A DNA stretch of 57,230 nt from an uncultured Prevotellaceae bacterium (GCA_902769705.1 CACXPX010000032.1:1-57230); one strand, 5' to 3'; positions 34,000-42,460 are shown, numbered from the stretch's first letter. The notes: generated from the sequence alone by a model not told the origin. Program-made: numbers and translations.

Positions 34000-34413
34000 A
34001 TGATTTACACATTATTAGTAGTACTCATCGTAATCGCATCATTACTGATGATTGGTATCGTGCTCATTCAAGAGTCTAAAGGCGGAGGCCTCTCCTCCAA
34101 CTTCTCATCGTCGAACGCCATCATGGGCGTGCGCAAAACCACCGACTTCATAGAAAAAGCAACGTGGGGTCTTGCAGCATTCATGGTCGTTCTCAGTGTC
34201 TTCTGCGCTTATACAGCTCCCACTGCCGTCACCGACCAGAGCGTGCTTGAGAAAGCTGCAACAGAAACACAGACCACCAATCCCGTGAACACTCAGGGAT
34301 TCGGCGCTGGACAGCAAGCTGCTCCCGCTGCCGACACCAAGGCCGCTCCTGCTGCCGCAACAGAAAATGCTCCCGCTGCTCCTGCAGCTCCAGAAGCTCC
34401 TGCAAAGAAATAA
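34000..34413 (+). CDS. secG: Preprotein translocase subunit SecG
   Basis: 137 residues. Two hydrophobic helices (about 2-22 and 55-75) flank the signature SKGGGLSSNFSSSNAIMGVRKTTDFIEKATW. An Ala/Pro-rich low-complexity tail follows from about 90 (AAPAADTKAAPAAATENAPA), which is typical of Bacteroidetes SecG. It is the accessory subunit of the SecYEG channel in the inner membrane. It begins 9 bases after the TPR gene. Confidence 0.93.
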   Translation: MIYTLLVVLIVIASLLMIGIVLIQESKGGGLSSNFSSSNAIMGVRKTTDFIEKATWGLAAFMVVLSVFCAYTAPTAVTDQSVLEKAATETQTTNPVNTQGFGAGQQAAPAADTKAAPAAATENAPAAPAAPEAPAKK

Positions 34414-34424
34414 CAAAAAAATAT

Positions 34425-34457
34425 CGGGAATTATTTGGTCATTCCAAATAATTCCCG
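34425..34457. terminator. Perfect 14-bp hairpin between secG and tRNA-His
   Basis: Arms 34425-34438 (CGGGAATTATTTGG) and 34444-34457 (CCAAATAATTCCCG) with a 5-base loop TCATT. On the minus strand it is followed by a T run, so it could terminate minus-strand transcription from guaD. On the plus strand no T run follows. Its left arm contains the tRNA promoter's -33 TTG (34435-34437). Confidence 0.65.
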
Positions 34458-34465
34458 TACCTTTG
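34458..34465 (+). promoter_or_regulatory. -7 box TACCTTTG for tRNA-His
   Basis: Perfect box, TTG at 34435-34437 (20-base spacer), 30 bases before the mature tRNA 5' end. It abuts the 14-bp hairpin. Confidence 0.75.
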
Positions 34466-34495
34466 CACTCGCTTTTAAAAAGCACCAACTATTAT

Positions 34496-34570
34496 GGTGC
34501 CCGTAGTTCAGTTGGTTAGAGCGTCAGATTGTGGTTCTGAATGTCGTGGGTTCGAGTCCCACCGGGCACC
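34496..34570 (+). tRNA. tRNA-His (GTG)
   Basis: Acceptor stem GTGCCCG/CGGGCAC, D-arm GTTCAGTTGGTTAGAGC, anticodon stem-loop TCAGA-TTGTGGT-TCTGA giving anticodon GTG, T-arm GTGGGTTCGAGTCCCAC. The extra G at 34496 opposite C73 (34570) is the G-1 specific to tRNA-His. CCA is not encoded. A strong terminator follows at 34579. Confidence 0.95.
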
Positions 34571-34578
34571 CAACAAAG

Positions 34579-34609
34579 AGACATCGCCGAAAGGCAATGT
34601 CTTTTTTTT
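34579..34609 (+). terminator. Terminator after tRNA-His
   Basis: AGACATCGCC (34579-34588) and GGCAATGTCT (34593-34602) with loop GAAA and one mismatch, followed by eight T residues. Confidence 0.85.
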
Positions 34610-34616
34610 GTGAGAA

Positions 34617-34632
34617 GTCCCACCGGGCACCC
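34617..34632 (+). repeat. 16-bp duplication of the tRNA-His 3' end
   Basis: GTCCCACCGGGCACCC at 34617-34632 is identical to 34556-34571, the T-stem and acceptor 3' half of tRNA-His. The two are 61 bases apart. This is the pattern left by integration at a tRNA 3' end, here with no element left between. Confidence 0.8.
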
Positions 34633-34700
34633 TCCAAAGTAAAACCTTGTAAGTTGGACTTACAGGGTTATTCGCTTTCAGCCGTGTTTCTACGCACAAT

Positions 34701-36005
34701 TCACTCCACCTCCTTCGGCTCCATAATTTCCTTGCCACGGCAGAAGCGGCGCAAGATCTGACGATCGTCGCCCACATAGATGTATCGCTCCAAGCGATGG
34801 ATGAGCGAGTATTCATCGGGGTGCAGCACATCATCATCGATGACCAAGGCGTCGAAATCGTAACCGGGTTCGAAACTACCCACCTTTCCAAAGAAACTTC
34901 CTGCCGACTTGGTGGCAATCCAGAACACTTCGGGCAACGTGAGGAAGGCCTTGCTGTGGTCTAATTGATATTGCATCTTGCTGACCTGAATGGCATACGT
35001 CAACATGCGGAACATGTTCAGGTCGTGTCCGCCACTGATGTCGCTGCCCAGCCCCACGCGCAATCCTTCGTCGAGGAAGGTTCGAATGGGAGCCATTCCA
35101 GACGACAGATTGAAGTTTGATGTCGGACAGTGGGCAACCATAACATCGTGACGCTCCATCATTTTCAGTTCCTCGCCCGAAGTCCAAACACAGTGGGCCA
35201 TGATGGTTGGTGTCTGTCCGAAGAGTCCATAGCGGTAATAAGCATCTCCATAGCAGGTGCTCTCTTTTTCCAAATCCTGCACCCAGGCAATCTCCGATAT
35301 ATTCTCCGACATATGCGACTGCACGGGCAGTTGGTATTTGTTGGCCAGTTCGCCACAGGCCTTCAGCAACTCCGGCGTACACGACGGCACGAAACGCGGG
35401 GTGATGATGGGACGAACCAATGCATCGGGCCGATTGAACTCGGCTATCAGCCGTTCATTGCCCTCAACGGCGGCCTCCACGTCTTCTGAGAGATTGTCTG
35501 GACAGTGGCGGTTCATGGCCACTTTGCCGACCAATGCACCCATACCGGCATCCTGATACAACTTCATCAGCAAGCGGGTGCTTTCGGTGTGTATAGTGCC
35601 GAAGACACAGCTACGCATCGTGCCGAAAAGCCACTGTGTATGCAAGAAACGACGATACATGCGCTCTGCATAATGGATGTCGGAATACTTGGCTTCCTCA
35701 GGGAATGTGTAGTTCTGCAACCACGGGAGCAACTCCAAATCCATTGCCACACCCTGATTATGAACCTGAGGTGCATGCACGTGCATGTCGTTCATTGCGG
35801 GAATGAGCAGACAGTTGCCGAAGTCTGTGACCTCAACGTCTCTCCATTGTTCATCGGACGTTGAACATTGCTCCCTGAGTTCGGCCAAGTTGCTGAACAC
35901 GCCCTTTACAATGCCATCTTCAACGGCAATATAGCCGTTCTCATATTCTTCGAAACGACTTTTCTCCTTTGTGAAAAGGATATGTGCTTTATATATGTTC
36001 TTCAT
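34701..36005 (-). CDS. guaD: Guanine deaminase
   Basis: 434 residues from the ATG at 36005; the frame extends upstream to 36083 but that part overlaps the preceding gene. Amidohydrolase fold with metal-binding motifs MHVHAPQ, QSHMSEN, MAHCVW and LGSDISGGHDLNMF, and the substrate loop TPRFVPSCTPELL typical of GuaD. It deaminates guanine to xanthine and ammonia in the cytoplasm, for purine salvage or nitrogen supply. It starts 25 bases after an exported hypothetical protein on the same strand and is probably cotranscribed with it. No other purine gene is adjacent. Confidence 0.9.
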   Translation of the reverse strand: MKNIYKAHILFTKEKSRFEEYENGYIAVEDGIVKGVFSNLAELREQCSTSDEQWRDVEVTDFGNCLLIPAMNDMHVHAPQVHNQGVAMDLELLPWLQNYTFPEEAKYSDIHYAERMYRRFLHTQWLFGTMRSCVFGTIHTESTRLLMKLYQDAGMGALVGKVAMNRHCPDNLSEDVEAAVEGNERLIAEFNRPDALVRPIITPRFVPSCTPELLKACGELANKYQLPVQSHMSENISEIAWVQDLEKESTCYGDAYYRYGLFGQTPTIMAHCVWTSGEELKMMERHDVMVAHCPTSNFNLSSGMAPIRTFLDEGLRVGLGSDISGGHDLNMFRMLTYAIQVSKMQYQLDHSKAFLTLPEVFWIATKSAGSFFGKVGSFEPGYDFDALVIDDDVLHPDEYSLIHRLERYIYVGDDRQILRRFCRGKEIMEPKEVE

Positions 36006-36030
36006 TATATAACTACAATTACATCCAAAA

Positions 36031-36693
36031 TCATGGCTCTTTTCTCGAGTTGAACTGATAGCCGTCCCATTCCAGCACTTCATTCCACCGACCTCCTCCG
36101 CCTGCTGCTGAAACTCTGATGTTTTTTCCTTGTCGCGGAAGGAAGAACACGGTCAGACCGTCACTGTCGTACAGCGCACCAATGTCCTCGGCCAAGACTT
36201 CTCGCATGATGCGTGTGTTATTGTTATAGACATAAAAATAGGAGCCTATATAGTCATCCCAACCATAATCGCCATCCATTGCCCAGTAGGCGTTGGCACA
36301 CACCAGTTTGCGTTTTCCATCGGCGCAGTTCCAGAAGCACATCTCCATCACTATAGTGTCCTTCTCTTCCGGATTCAGGATTTCATAGTGCATGTATCCG
36401 TTCTTCGTGTCCACACTGATGCTAACGTTTTTGCTTAGTGGTTTCTTTTGCTGGAATCGCTGCCATTCGCTGTACACCTTGTCAAAGAAATTCTTCGTCT
36501 TCGAGTGGTTGAGGAATGCTGTTGCAAAGTCGGAGATGGTTGGACGGCTTCCCTGATATTTCACGGCAATCTTCGCTCCATCAGGATACTCTGGATATTC
36601 GAACGATTGTGCAGCTGTCCCCTGCATCCACATCAGCATCGCTATCATCAACGCATACACCAACGGACGATGTTTCCTTTCTTTCTTGTTCAT
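36031..36693 (-). CDS. Exported hypothetical protein
   Basis: 220 residues. Basic N-terminus and hydrophobic segment (RPLVYALMIAMLMWMQGTAAQ) form a signal peptide. The mature part contains an aromatic-rich stretch (DYGWDDYIGSYFYVYNNNTR) and ends VLEWDGYQFNSRKE. I recognise no family and no enzyme motif. A TATATTTG box (36743-36750) lies 50 bases upstream of the start at 36693. The product is likely periplasmic, so being in one unit with cytoplasmic guaD does not show a shared pathway. Confidence 0.65.
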   Translation of the reverse strand: MNKKERKHRPLVYALMIAMLMWMQGTAAQSFEYPEYPDGAKIAVKYQGSRPTISDFATAFLNHSKTKNFFDKVYSEWQRFQQKKPLSKNVSISVDTKNGYMHYEILNPEEKDTIVMEMCFWNCADGKRKLVCANAYWAMDGDYGWDDYIGSYFYVYNNNTRIMREVLAEDIGALYDSDGLTVFFLPRQGKNIRVSAAGGGGRWNEVLEWDGYQFNSRKEP

Positions 36694-36742
36694 ATTTCGT
36701 TTTTTTAGGTTATTCTGTTCATGGTCATACTACATACGTTTG

Positions 36743-36750
36743 CAAATATA
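36743..36750 (-). promoter_or_regulatory. -7 box TATATTTG
   Basis: Perfect minus-strand box for the exported hypothetical protein and guaD. Confidence 0.7.
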
Positions 36751-36845
36751 GAGAAAAAAGTGGATTAATCCTACGCAAACTGAAAAATTAACATTTGCAT
36801 CCACAAAACAACAGCTGTTCTTCGTTTGGGGAGAATGCCACCAAA

Positions 36846-37199
36846 CTATTTCTTCTTTCTGCTCTTATACTTTGCCTTGACAATCTCATAAGAGTTCCTT
36901 GTCAGTTCCTTCAGCAGGGCATCTGGGGCAGTGTTGGGATTGACGCCTATCCAATGTTTGGGCGATTCGTTGTACGGATTTCCGATACAATCATACTGTG
37001 CTTTCAGGTCTTCAATGCGGTCGGGCTGGCATTTAAGCGAAACGACTAAGAAATCGTTGCAATCGAAGAACGAGAACATGTGGCCTTGCACGTAGAAAAC
37101 CAACACGCCCTCTCCGCCTTTGAACTTCTGGAAAGGCAGCTTCTCCTCCACGTCATCTCCCAATGACAGGCAGTAGTCGCGATAGTCTTCTATGTTCAT
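36846..37199 (-). CDS. MmcQ/YjbR family protein
   Basis: 117 residues. Matches the YjbR/CyaY-like fold family: YRDYCLSLGDDVEEKLPF at the start, FFDCNDFLVVSLKCQPDRIEDLKAQY, and HWIGVNPNTAPDALLKELTRNSYEIV at the end. The family is described as DNA-binding or unknown; the C-terminal tail here is basic (KAKYKSRKKK). The start overlaps the stop of the preceding small gene by one base (TAATG), so translation is coupled. Confidence 0.85.
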   Translation of the reverse strand: MNIEDYRDYCLSLGDDVEEKLPFQKFKGGEGVLVFYVQGHMFSFFDCNDFLVVSLKCQPDRIEDLKAQYDCIGNPYNESPKHWIGVNPNTAPDALLKELTRNSYEIVKAKYKSRKKK

Positions 37200-37444
37200 T
37201 ATAGCATCGTTTCAAGCGTCTCAACCGCTTGGGTGATATCCTCCTGAAACCTCTTGTGGTCGCGGAGGAAGTCTGCCCTACCCTCGCTGACGGCATCATA
37301 CAACTCCGGGCTCATGTCTTCGGTAAAGGATGCTATAGCCATCTCTATGTCATCCCTTTGCCAGTCGAGGGTGGAATGGATGTATACGTTCCGCTTCTGG
37401 TGCAGGAAACTGTAGGCGGTCTCGATGCTGTCTTTTGTTATCAT
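37199..37444 (-). CDS. Small hypothetical protein upstream of yjbR
   Basis: 81 residues, predicted mostly helical and acidic (EMAIASFTEDMSPELYDAVSEG). No membrane segment or signal. It lies 3 bases after DUF4250 and shares TAATG with the YjbR gene, so all three are one transcript. No family recognised. Confidence 0.65.
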   Translation of the reverse strand: MITKDSIETAYSFLHQKRNVYIHSTLDWQRDDIEMAIASFTEDMSPELYDAVSEGRADFLRDHKRFQEDITQAVETLETML

Positions 37445-37447
37445 TCT

Positions 37448-37648
37448 CTATTTATCGTATCCTATCGGACGGAATTGCTTTTGCTGCTCGCTATACACAA
37501 ATCCGTGTCCCCATAGGTAGTTCTTTATCTCTTTCGGCTCTGTTCCAAAGCTGTAGCACAACGATTCCAGCGTGTCGAACTCTTCATCCCTGAGAAGCAT
37601 GTTGACACTTGAAACCAATATGGCCGGGTCTTTTGGCAGATAGTCCAT
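37448..37648 (-). CDS. DUF4250 protein
   Basis: 66 residues. The pattern LPKDPAILVSSVNMLLRDE, then LESLCYSFGTEPKEIKNYLW, then GFVYSEQQKQFRPIG is that of DUF4250. Function unknown; a small helix-turn-helix-like fold is plausible. First gene of a three-gene operon with a TAACTTTG promoter at 37684-37691. Confidence 0.85.
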   Translation of the reverse strand: MDYLPKDPAILVSSVNMLLRDEEFDTLESLCYSFGTEPKEIKNYLWGHGFVYSEQQKQFRPIGYDK

Positions 37649-37683
37649 CGTTTTTTAATTCAATGATGTTGTTTTTTGACATG

Positions 37684-37721
37684 CAAAGTTAGTCATTTTC
37701 GCCCGATTTTCTGTAAATTTG
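37684..37721. promoter_or_regulatory. Divergent promoter pair
   Basis: Minus-strand TAACTTTG (37684-37691) for DUF4250 and plus-strand TAAATTTG (37714-37721) for the Imm32-like gene. Both match TAnnTTTG. Only 22 bases separate them, so their upstream elements overlap. Confidence 0.7.
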
Positions 37722-37743
37722 CAACCATAATTTAGGATTGTTT

Positions 37744-37986
37744 ATGAAGAGCTCATCAGACAAATCAGAATTTATGGAAATAAAATGGGAAGACGGATTC
37801 AGAATCAAGGTGGGTGTTGATGATGAAAACACGGTATTGATTTCAGCCAATCAAGAGGGCTTGCTTTCCTTAGCTGCCCAGCTGGAGGCTTTGGCTAATG
37901 AAGATGCTGGAAGCCATATTCATTACGATGAAGATAATTCACTCGAAAAAGGCTCCTCGAATTTAATCATAGAAAAAATCGATTGA
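37744..37986 (+). CDS. Imm32-like immunity family protein
   Basis: 80 residues. The string VLISANQEGLLSLAAQLEAL and the ending GSHIHYDEDNSLEKGSSNLI are what I associate with the Imm32 family of polymorphic-toxin immunity proteins. It is small, acidic and cytoplasmic. No toxin gene is adjacent, so it would be an orphan immunity gene or a family member with another job. A short coupled gene follows. The ATG at 37738 (two residues longer) is also possible. Confidence 0.6.
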   Translation: MKSSSDKSEFMEIKWEDGFRIKVGVDDENTVLISANQEGLLSLAAQLEALANEDAGSHIHYDEDNSLEKGSSNLIIEKID

Positions 37987-38030
37987 ATGCCGACTTATCA
38001 AACCGTTTCATCATAAACAGAAAGGAAGAA

Positions 38031-38267
38031 ATGACAGACTTTGATTCCATCTGGCGCACTCAGGACGAAATCAGGACAGTGGTGAACGCTGTCGTGGGGG
38101 AATGCATCTTTTCTTTGGCGTATTCGCAAGAGAGGACAGCCATTGAACTCGAGTTGTCTGTCCGGCTTGACGAAGATGCCGTCTCCACCCTTTGCAGCCA
38201 GTTTCCCATCTCAGGCGATTACGACGGCGAAGGGAGTGAAGGCACCAAGTTCGTTTTCTTCCTTTGA
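38031..38267 (+). CDS. Small hypothetical protein, partner of the Imm32-like gene
   Basis: 78 residues from ATG 38031, which has one of the few good ribosome-binding-like sequences here (AAGGAAGAA). An in-frame TTG at 37983 overlaps the previous gene. The sequence (TDFDSIWRTQDEIRTVVNAV, then ELSVRLDEDAVSTL) matches no family I know. It begins 44 bases after the Imm32-like stop. Confidence 0.55.
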   Translation: MTDFDSIWRTQDEIRTVVNAVVGECIFSLAYSQERTAIELELSVRLDEDAVSTLCSQFPISGDYDGEGSEGTKFVFFL

Positions 38268-38323
38268 TTCGCACGTACATATTCAAATACACATCGTCTG
38301 GAAAAGCTGTGTTCTCGGTGTTG

Positions 38324-38428
38324 TCATTTGTGGCTTTTGACACTCTCATTTGTGGCCTTTGACACCCTCATTTGTGGCTTTTGACACCCTCATTTGTGGC
38401 TTTTGACCGCCTCAGATGCCACAAGTGA
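38324..38428. repeat. Five-unit array, 22-bp period (array B)
   Basis: Units start at 38324, 38346, 38368, 38390 and 38412. Four are TCATTTGTGGCTTTTGA, one with a single C change; the fifth is TCAGATGCCACAAGTGA, in opposite orientation. All are separated by 5 bases (CACTC, CACCC, CACCC, CCGCC) and followed by CAA. This is the same length, unit number, period and inverted last unit as array A at 2440-2544. Confidence 0.9.
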
Positions 38429-38490
38429 CAATATCGGGTGGAATAACACACAAAAATGAGGTTTTCTTTTGCGCTTTGCTCTCTTATTTG

Positions 38491-38498
38491 TATCTTTG
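38491..38498 (+). promoter_or_regulatory. -7 box TATCTTTG for the GH2 gene
   Basis: Perfect box; TTTG at 38468-38471 gives a 19-base spacer. It lies 62 bases downstream of array B and 107 bases before the GH2 start. Confidence 0.7.
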
Positions 38499-38604
38499 CA
38501 TTCAAATTGCGACACAAATTGCTAGACAATGAAAATCCTGTGGGAATCCGCAGTCTCACATCATTGCATCTGGATGATTATAATGCAAACTAATTAAAAA
38601 TAAC

Positions 38605-41600
38605 ATGAACCTAAAAAGACTTTCACTCTGCCTATTTGCTGCTTGTTCGCTGCAAATGAACGCTCAGTATCTGGAGCACATTTACGATTACATCGAGAAC
38701 ACTGCTGTTTTTGAGGAAGGACAGGAAGAGGGACACGCCTACTATCTGGCCCCTAATCATCTGTCGCTCAATGGACAGTGGCAATTCTTCTTTGCCAACA
38801 CACCCGAGGAAGTGCCGCAGCAATTCTTCCAAACGAATTTCAAGGACAGCAAGTGGCGCACCATCCGAGTGCCAAGCAACTGGGAGATGGAAGGCTATGG
38901 CGATGCACAGTTCCGCAATGTGCCTGCTCCGTTCAAGGCTAATCCACCTTTTGTTCCGAGAGATTACAATCCAACCGGAGCTTACCGAAAGACGTTCACT
39001 CTGCCCGCCAAGTGGCAGGGACAGCAGATTTTCCTGCGTTTGGAGAAGACCCAGAGTGCTTCGTTCGTATGGATCAACGGTCAGCAGGTGGGTTATAACG
39101 AAGGCGGACAAGAGCCTGCAGAATACGATGTGACACCCTATGTTCGTCCGGGCAAGAATGTGTTGGCCGTCTGTGTGCTGAAATACAGCGATGGCTACTA
39201 TCTGGAAGGTCAAGACTATTGGCGATTGGCTGGTATCTTCGATGATGTGACTCTCTATGCCACACCCAAGACCCGACTGTTCGACTGGTATGTCACCACC
39301 GACCTTGACGACCAATACCGCGATGCCACGATGAAGGTGAATGTTGACGTGAAGAAATACGAAGACGCAAGTGGCTCATACGCTGTGCGCGCCACGCTGA
39401 CAGACAAGGTTGGCAAGCAGGTGAAACAACTGACGTCCGACCGCTTCACGATGAACGGCAAGGGGAAGAAGTCGGTTGAACTCTCATCGCTCATCACCAA
39501 CCCCGACAAGTGGACTTGTGAGACACCTGTGCTCTACGGACTGAAGTTGGAACTGCTGAATGAAGCAGGAACGGTGGTGCAAGAAATCAACAGCAAGATG
39601 GGATTCAAGGAGACGGAAATCCGCCACCAGACGTTCTATCTGAACGGCCAGCCCATCAAAGTGAACGCCATCAACACCCACATGCAGCACCCCGAACTGG
39701 GACACGCCATGAACGAAGAAACCATCCGCAAGGATATGGAAATCCTGAAGCAGCACAACTTCAACGCCGTTCGCACCTCACACTATCCGCCTGTGAACAA
39801 ATACTTGGAACTGGCTGACGAATATGGGCTCTATATCATAGACGAGGCTGGTACAGAAGCTCATGCTACGGAATACATCTCGAACGACCAGCGGTTCCGT
39901 GGGATGTATCTGGAGCGCGTGCAGAAGCTGGTGTTGCGCGACCGCAATCACGCCTGCGTGCTCTTCTGGAGTGCAGGCAACGAGAGCGGTGAAGGTCCGC
40001 TCATCACCGAAGTGGTGAAAGAAGGCAAGCGGCTCGACCCCACTCGTTACTTCATGTATGGCGGCAACGCTTACGCGCATCCGGGAGAGGAAATCATCGG
40101 TCCGCGCTATCCAACGCCCTATGAGCTGGAGATGAACACGGCAATGGTGCCTGAGTCTGAAGACCCGCGTCCCTCGTTCATGGACGAATATCTGTCCGTA
40201 GCTGGTAATGCAGGCGGCGGAATGGACGAATTCTGGGCTGTCATCCGCCGTCAACCTCGCGTGATGGGTGGTGCCCTCTGGGACTTTGTCAACCCTGGTC
40301 TCACGGAACACATCCGCCCATTGACCGACAGTTCACCTTATAAGACACCCGCCCACTTGATGGGCAATGCTAAAGTGGAGAAGGGTACGCTTCGCCTGAA
40401 CGGCCACGATGAATGGGTGGAAGTGTATCGCAGCAACAACGTTGAACTCTCCAGCAAGGAACTGACCATCAGCTTCGATGTAAAACCCGGAAAACTGAGC
40501 GGAACATACGAAGGTGCACCCTACATCACGAAGGGTAACACGCAGTTTGGTGTGGTTCAAAAAGGAAAAGAAAAACTGCAGTTCTATCTGCACTCAGGCT
40601 TGAAGCACACGCTCGATGTTGACCTTCCTGAAAACTGGATAGGCAACTGGCACCACGTAACAGCATCGTGGGACGGAAAGGAGATGAAACTCTACATCGA
40701 CGGACAGCTGAAGGGCACGGAGAAGACTGCCGCTCCAGAAACAGGAAACCAGCGCCGCGGAAACAGAGGAGGTGGCGGTGGTGAACGCGGAATCTTGAGC
40801 AACTTCCCCTACCCCATCAACATCGGACGCATTGCCGGCAACCACGCCATAGACCCGATGACCACCTATACAGCAGATGCCGAGATGGACAACGTTGCCA
40901 TCTACAGCAAATGTCTGGCTGACGGTGAAGGACGGGCTGAGGATGCAGTGCTCTACCTCACGTTCGACGGCAATGGCGACACGGGCACATTCTTCACCAT
41001 CGGCGGCAACATGCGCACCTACGGCTGTATATGGCCCGACAGAACCGTGCAGCCCGAGATGAAACAGATGAAGTGGACCACGCAGCCCGTAAGCGTTCGT
41101 CTGCTCAATGCAGAGACCGGAGAGGTCGAGATTACCAACCGGTTGTTCTTTACCGACCTTTCCCAATACGCTTCACATTGGACTTTGACGGCCGACAACC
41201 AAGTGTTGGAAGAAGGCGACATCCAATTCTCCACAGCACCTCAGCAGACGCAAGTGGTCCGCATTCCATACCACAAGCCGACTATCGTTGCCGGAAAGGA
41301 ATACCGCATCACCATCAGCTCTTCCTTGAAACGCGACGAGGTTTGGGCTAAGAAAGGCCATGAGGTGGCGTGGAATCAGCTGGAACTCACCTCCTGGAAC
41401 ATTCCCGCTCAAGAGCCTCAACTGTCTGCCAAGAATATCAATACGCAAGAAGACGAAAAGCAAATCAAGATAAGTGGCAACGGCTTCTGCTATGTGATTA
41501 GCAAGGAAACGGGCAATCTTGAGCAGATTGAGGTTGAAGGCAAGTCTATACTCAAATCGCCTATCGAGTTCAACCTGTGGCGTGCTCCTATTGCCAATGA

Positions 41601-42381
41601 GTTCGACTCATGGGACGCTTTCCGCGTCAACGGAGGCTATGCTGAAGGCTACGGAAACCAAGTGGCCACGCTGTGGTACTCGAAAGGTGTGCAGCAGTTG
41701 AGAGTCCGTCCGGCACAAGTGCGTCTGAACAGCAACCAGCACGAAACAACTGTCACCGTCAGCCAGTTGGTGCAAGTAGGCGCATCTTCCTACGGTGCTC
41801 TCGACCTCTATATCTCTGGCGTTCAGTTGGCTGGCTTCTCGCTCGACTATACTTATCATTTCTTCGATGACGGCACTGTCAAAATCGAAAACCATCTGAG
41901 CCCGCAAGGCCGTCTGCCCGAGCTTCTCCCACGCATCGGCTTCACCACCTCTGTTGCTAACGACTTCGACCAAATCACATGGTATGGTCGCGGCCCAGAA
42001 GAGAACTATCCCGACCGCAAGACGGGCTACAAGGTGGGTGTATGGAGCAAGGCCGTGAAGGACATGTACGAGCCTTACCTCTTCCCACAAGACCACGCTC
42101 TGCGTACGGACAACCGCTACGTGCAACTCTTGGACAAGAATGGACACGGCGTGCAGATATCGATGAACGAGCACTTCAACTTCAACGCCTATCAGTTCAC
42201 TACAGACAACCTGACGAAGAGCCAGTTCACCTATCAGCTGCAGCCACAGGCTGACCGCTACACCCTCAACCTCGACTACGCCACTACTGGTGTGGGATGT
42301 ACCTGCATCTATGTGCTAGATGAATACAGGGTGAAGCCCGAAGCTTACAACAGAGTGATTACCATCAAGCCCAAGAAATAG
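38605..42381 (+). CDS. GH2 beta-galactosidase with inserted LamG domain
   Basis: 1258 residues; signal peptide 1-20. Domains: GH2 sugar-binding (about 45-220), immunoglobulin-like (about 225-335), TIM barrel (about 340-585) with acid/base Glu460 in WSAGNESGEG and nucleophile Glu528 in SFMDEYLSVAGN. A LamG/concanavalin-type domain is inserted at about 590-790 (WHHVTASWDGKEMKLYIDG), with a Gly/Arg-rich loop RRGNRGGGGGERG. After it come the second Ig-like domain and the beta-sandwich small chain (about 960-1255, WYGRGPEENYPDRKTG). It should release terminal beta-galactose from glycans in the periplasm or outside. Standard LacZ-type enzymes are about 1030 residues; the LamG insert explains the excess. 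Confidence 0.92.
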   Translation: MNLKRLSLCLFAACSLQMNAQYLEHIYDYIENTAVFEEGQEEGHAYYLAPNHLSLNGQWQFFFANTPEEVPQQFFQTNFKDSKWRTIRVPSNWEMEGYGDAQFRNVPAPFKANPPFVPRDYNPTGAYRKTFTLPAKWQGQQIFLRLEKTQSASFVWINGQQVGYNEGGQEPAEYDVTPYVRPGKNVLAVCVLKYSDGYYLEGQDYWRLAGIFDDVTLYATPKTRLFDWYVTTDLDDQYRDATMKVNVDVKKYEDASGSYAVRATLTDKVGKQVKQLTSDRFTMNGKGKKSVELSSLITNPDKWTCETPVLYGLKLELLNEAGTVVQEINSKMGFKETEIRHQTFYLNGQPIKVNAINTHMQHPELGHAMNEETIRKDMEILKQHNFNAVRTSHYPPVNKYLELADEYGLYIIDEAGTEAHATEYISNDQRFRGMYLERVQKLVLRDRNHACVLFWSAGNESGEGPLITEVVKEGKRLDPTRYFMYGGNAYAHPGEEIIGPRYPTPYELEMNTAMVPESEDPRPSFMDEYLSVAGNAGGGMDEFWAVIRRQPRVMGGALWDFVNPGLTEHIRPLTDSSPYKTPAHLMGNAKVEKGTLRLNGHDEWVEVYRSNNVELSSKELTISFDVKPGKLSGTYEGAPYITKGNTQFGVVQKGKEKLQFYLHSGLKHTLDVDLPENWIGNWHHVTASWDGKEMKLYIDGQLKGTEKTAAPETGNQRRGNRGGGGGERGILSNFPYPINIGRIAGNHAIDPMTTYTADAEMDNVAIYSKCLADGEGRAEDAVLYLTFDGNGDTGTFFTIGGNMRTYGCIWPDRTVQPEMKQMKWTTQPVSVRLLNAETGEVEITNRLFFTDLSQYASHWTLTADNQVLEEGDIQFSTAPQQTQVVRIPYHKPTIVAGKEYRITISSSLKRDEVWAKKGHEVAWNQLELTSWNIPAQEPQLSAKNINTQEDEKQIKISGNGFCYVISKETGNLEQIEVEGKSILKSPIEFNLWRAPIANEFDSWDAFRVNGGYAEGYGNQVATLWYSKGVQQLRVRPAQVRLNSNQHETTVTVSQLVQVGASSYGALDLYISGVQLAGFSLDYTYHFFDDGTVKIENHLSPQGRLPELLPRIGFTTSVANDFDQITWYGRGPEENYPDRKTGYKVGVWSKAVKDMYEPYLFPQDHALRTDNRYVQLLDKNGHGVQISMNEHFNFNAYQFTTDNLTKSQFTYQLQPQADRYTLNLDYATTGVGCTCIYVLDEYRVKPEAYNRVITIKPKK

Positions 42382-42386
42382 ACAAA

Positions 42387-42425
42387 GATAGGGTTAGGCT
42401 TCACTCGCAGAAGCCTAACCCTATC
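42387..42425. terminator. Perfect 16-bp bidirectional terminator
   Basis: GATAGGGTTAGGCTTC (42387-42402) and GAAGCCTAACCCTATC (42410-42425), loop of 7. It lies between the convergent GH2 and LamG-esterase genes. Confidence 0.8.
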
Positions 42426-42460
42426 TAATACCCACGAAAATATCATTTCTTACCCCTTCC

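Noticed and set aside
34701-36083. 460-residue version of guanine deaminase
   Set aside because: The additional 26 N-terminal residues lie in the preceding gene's coding sequence and are not part of the amidohydrolase family.
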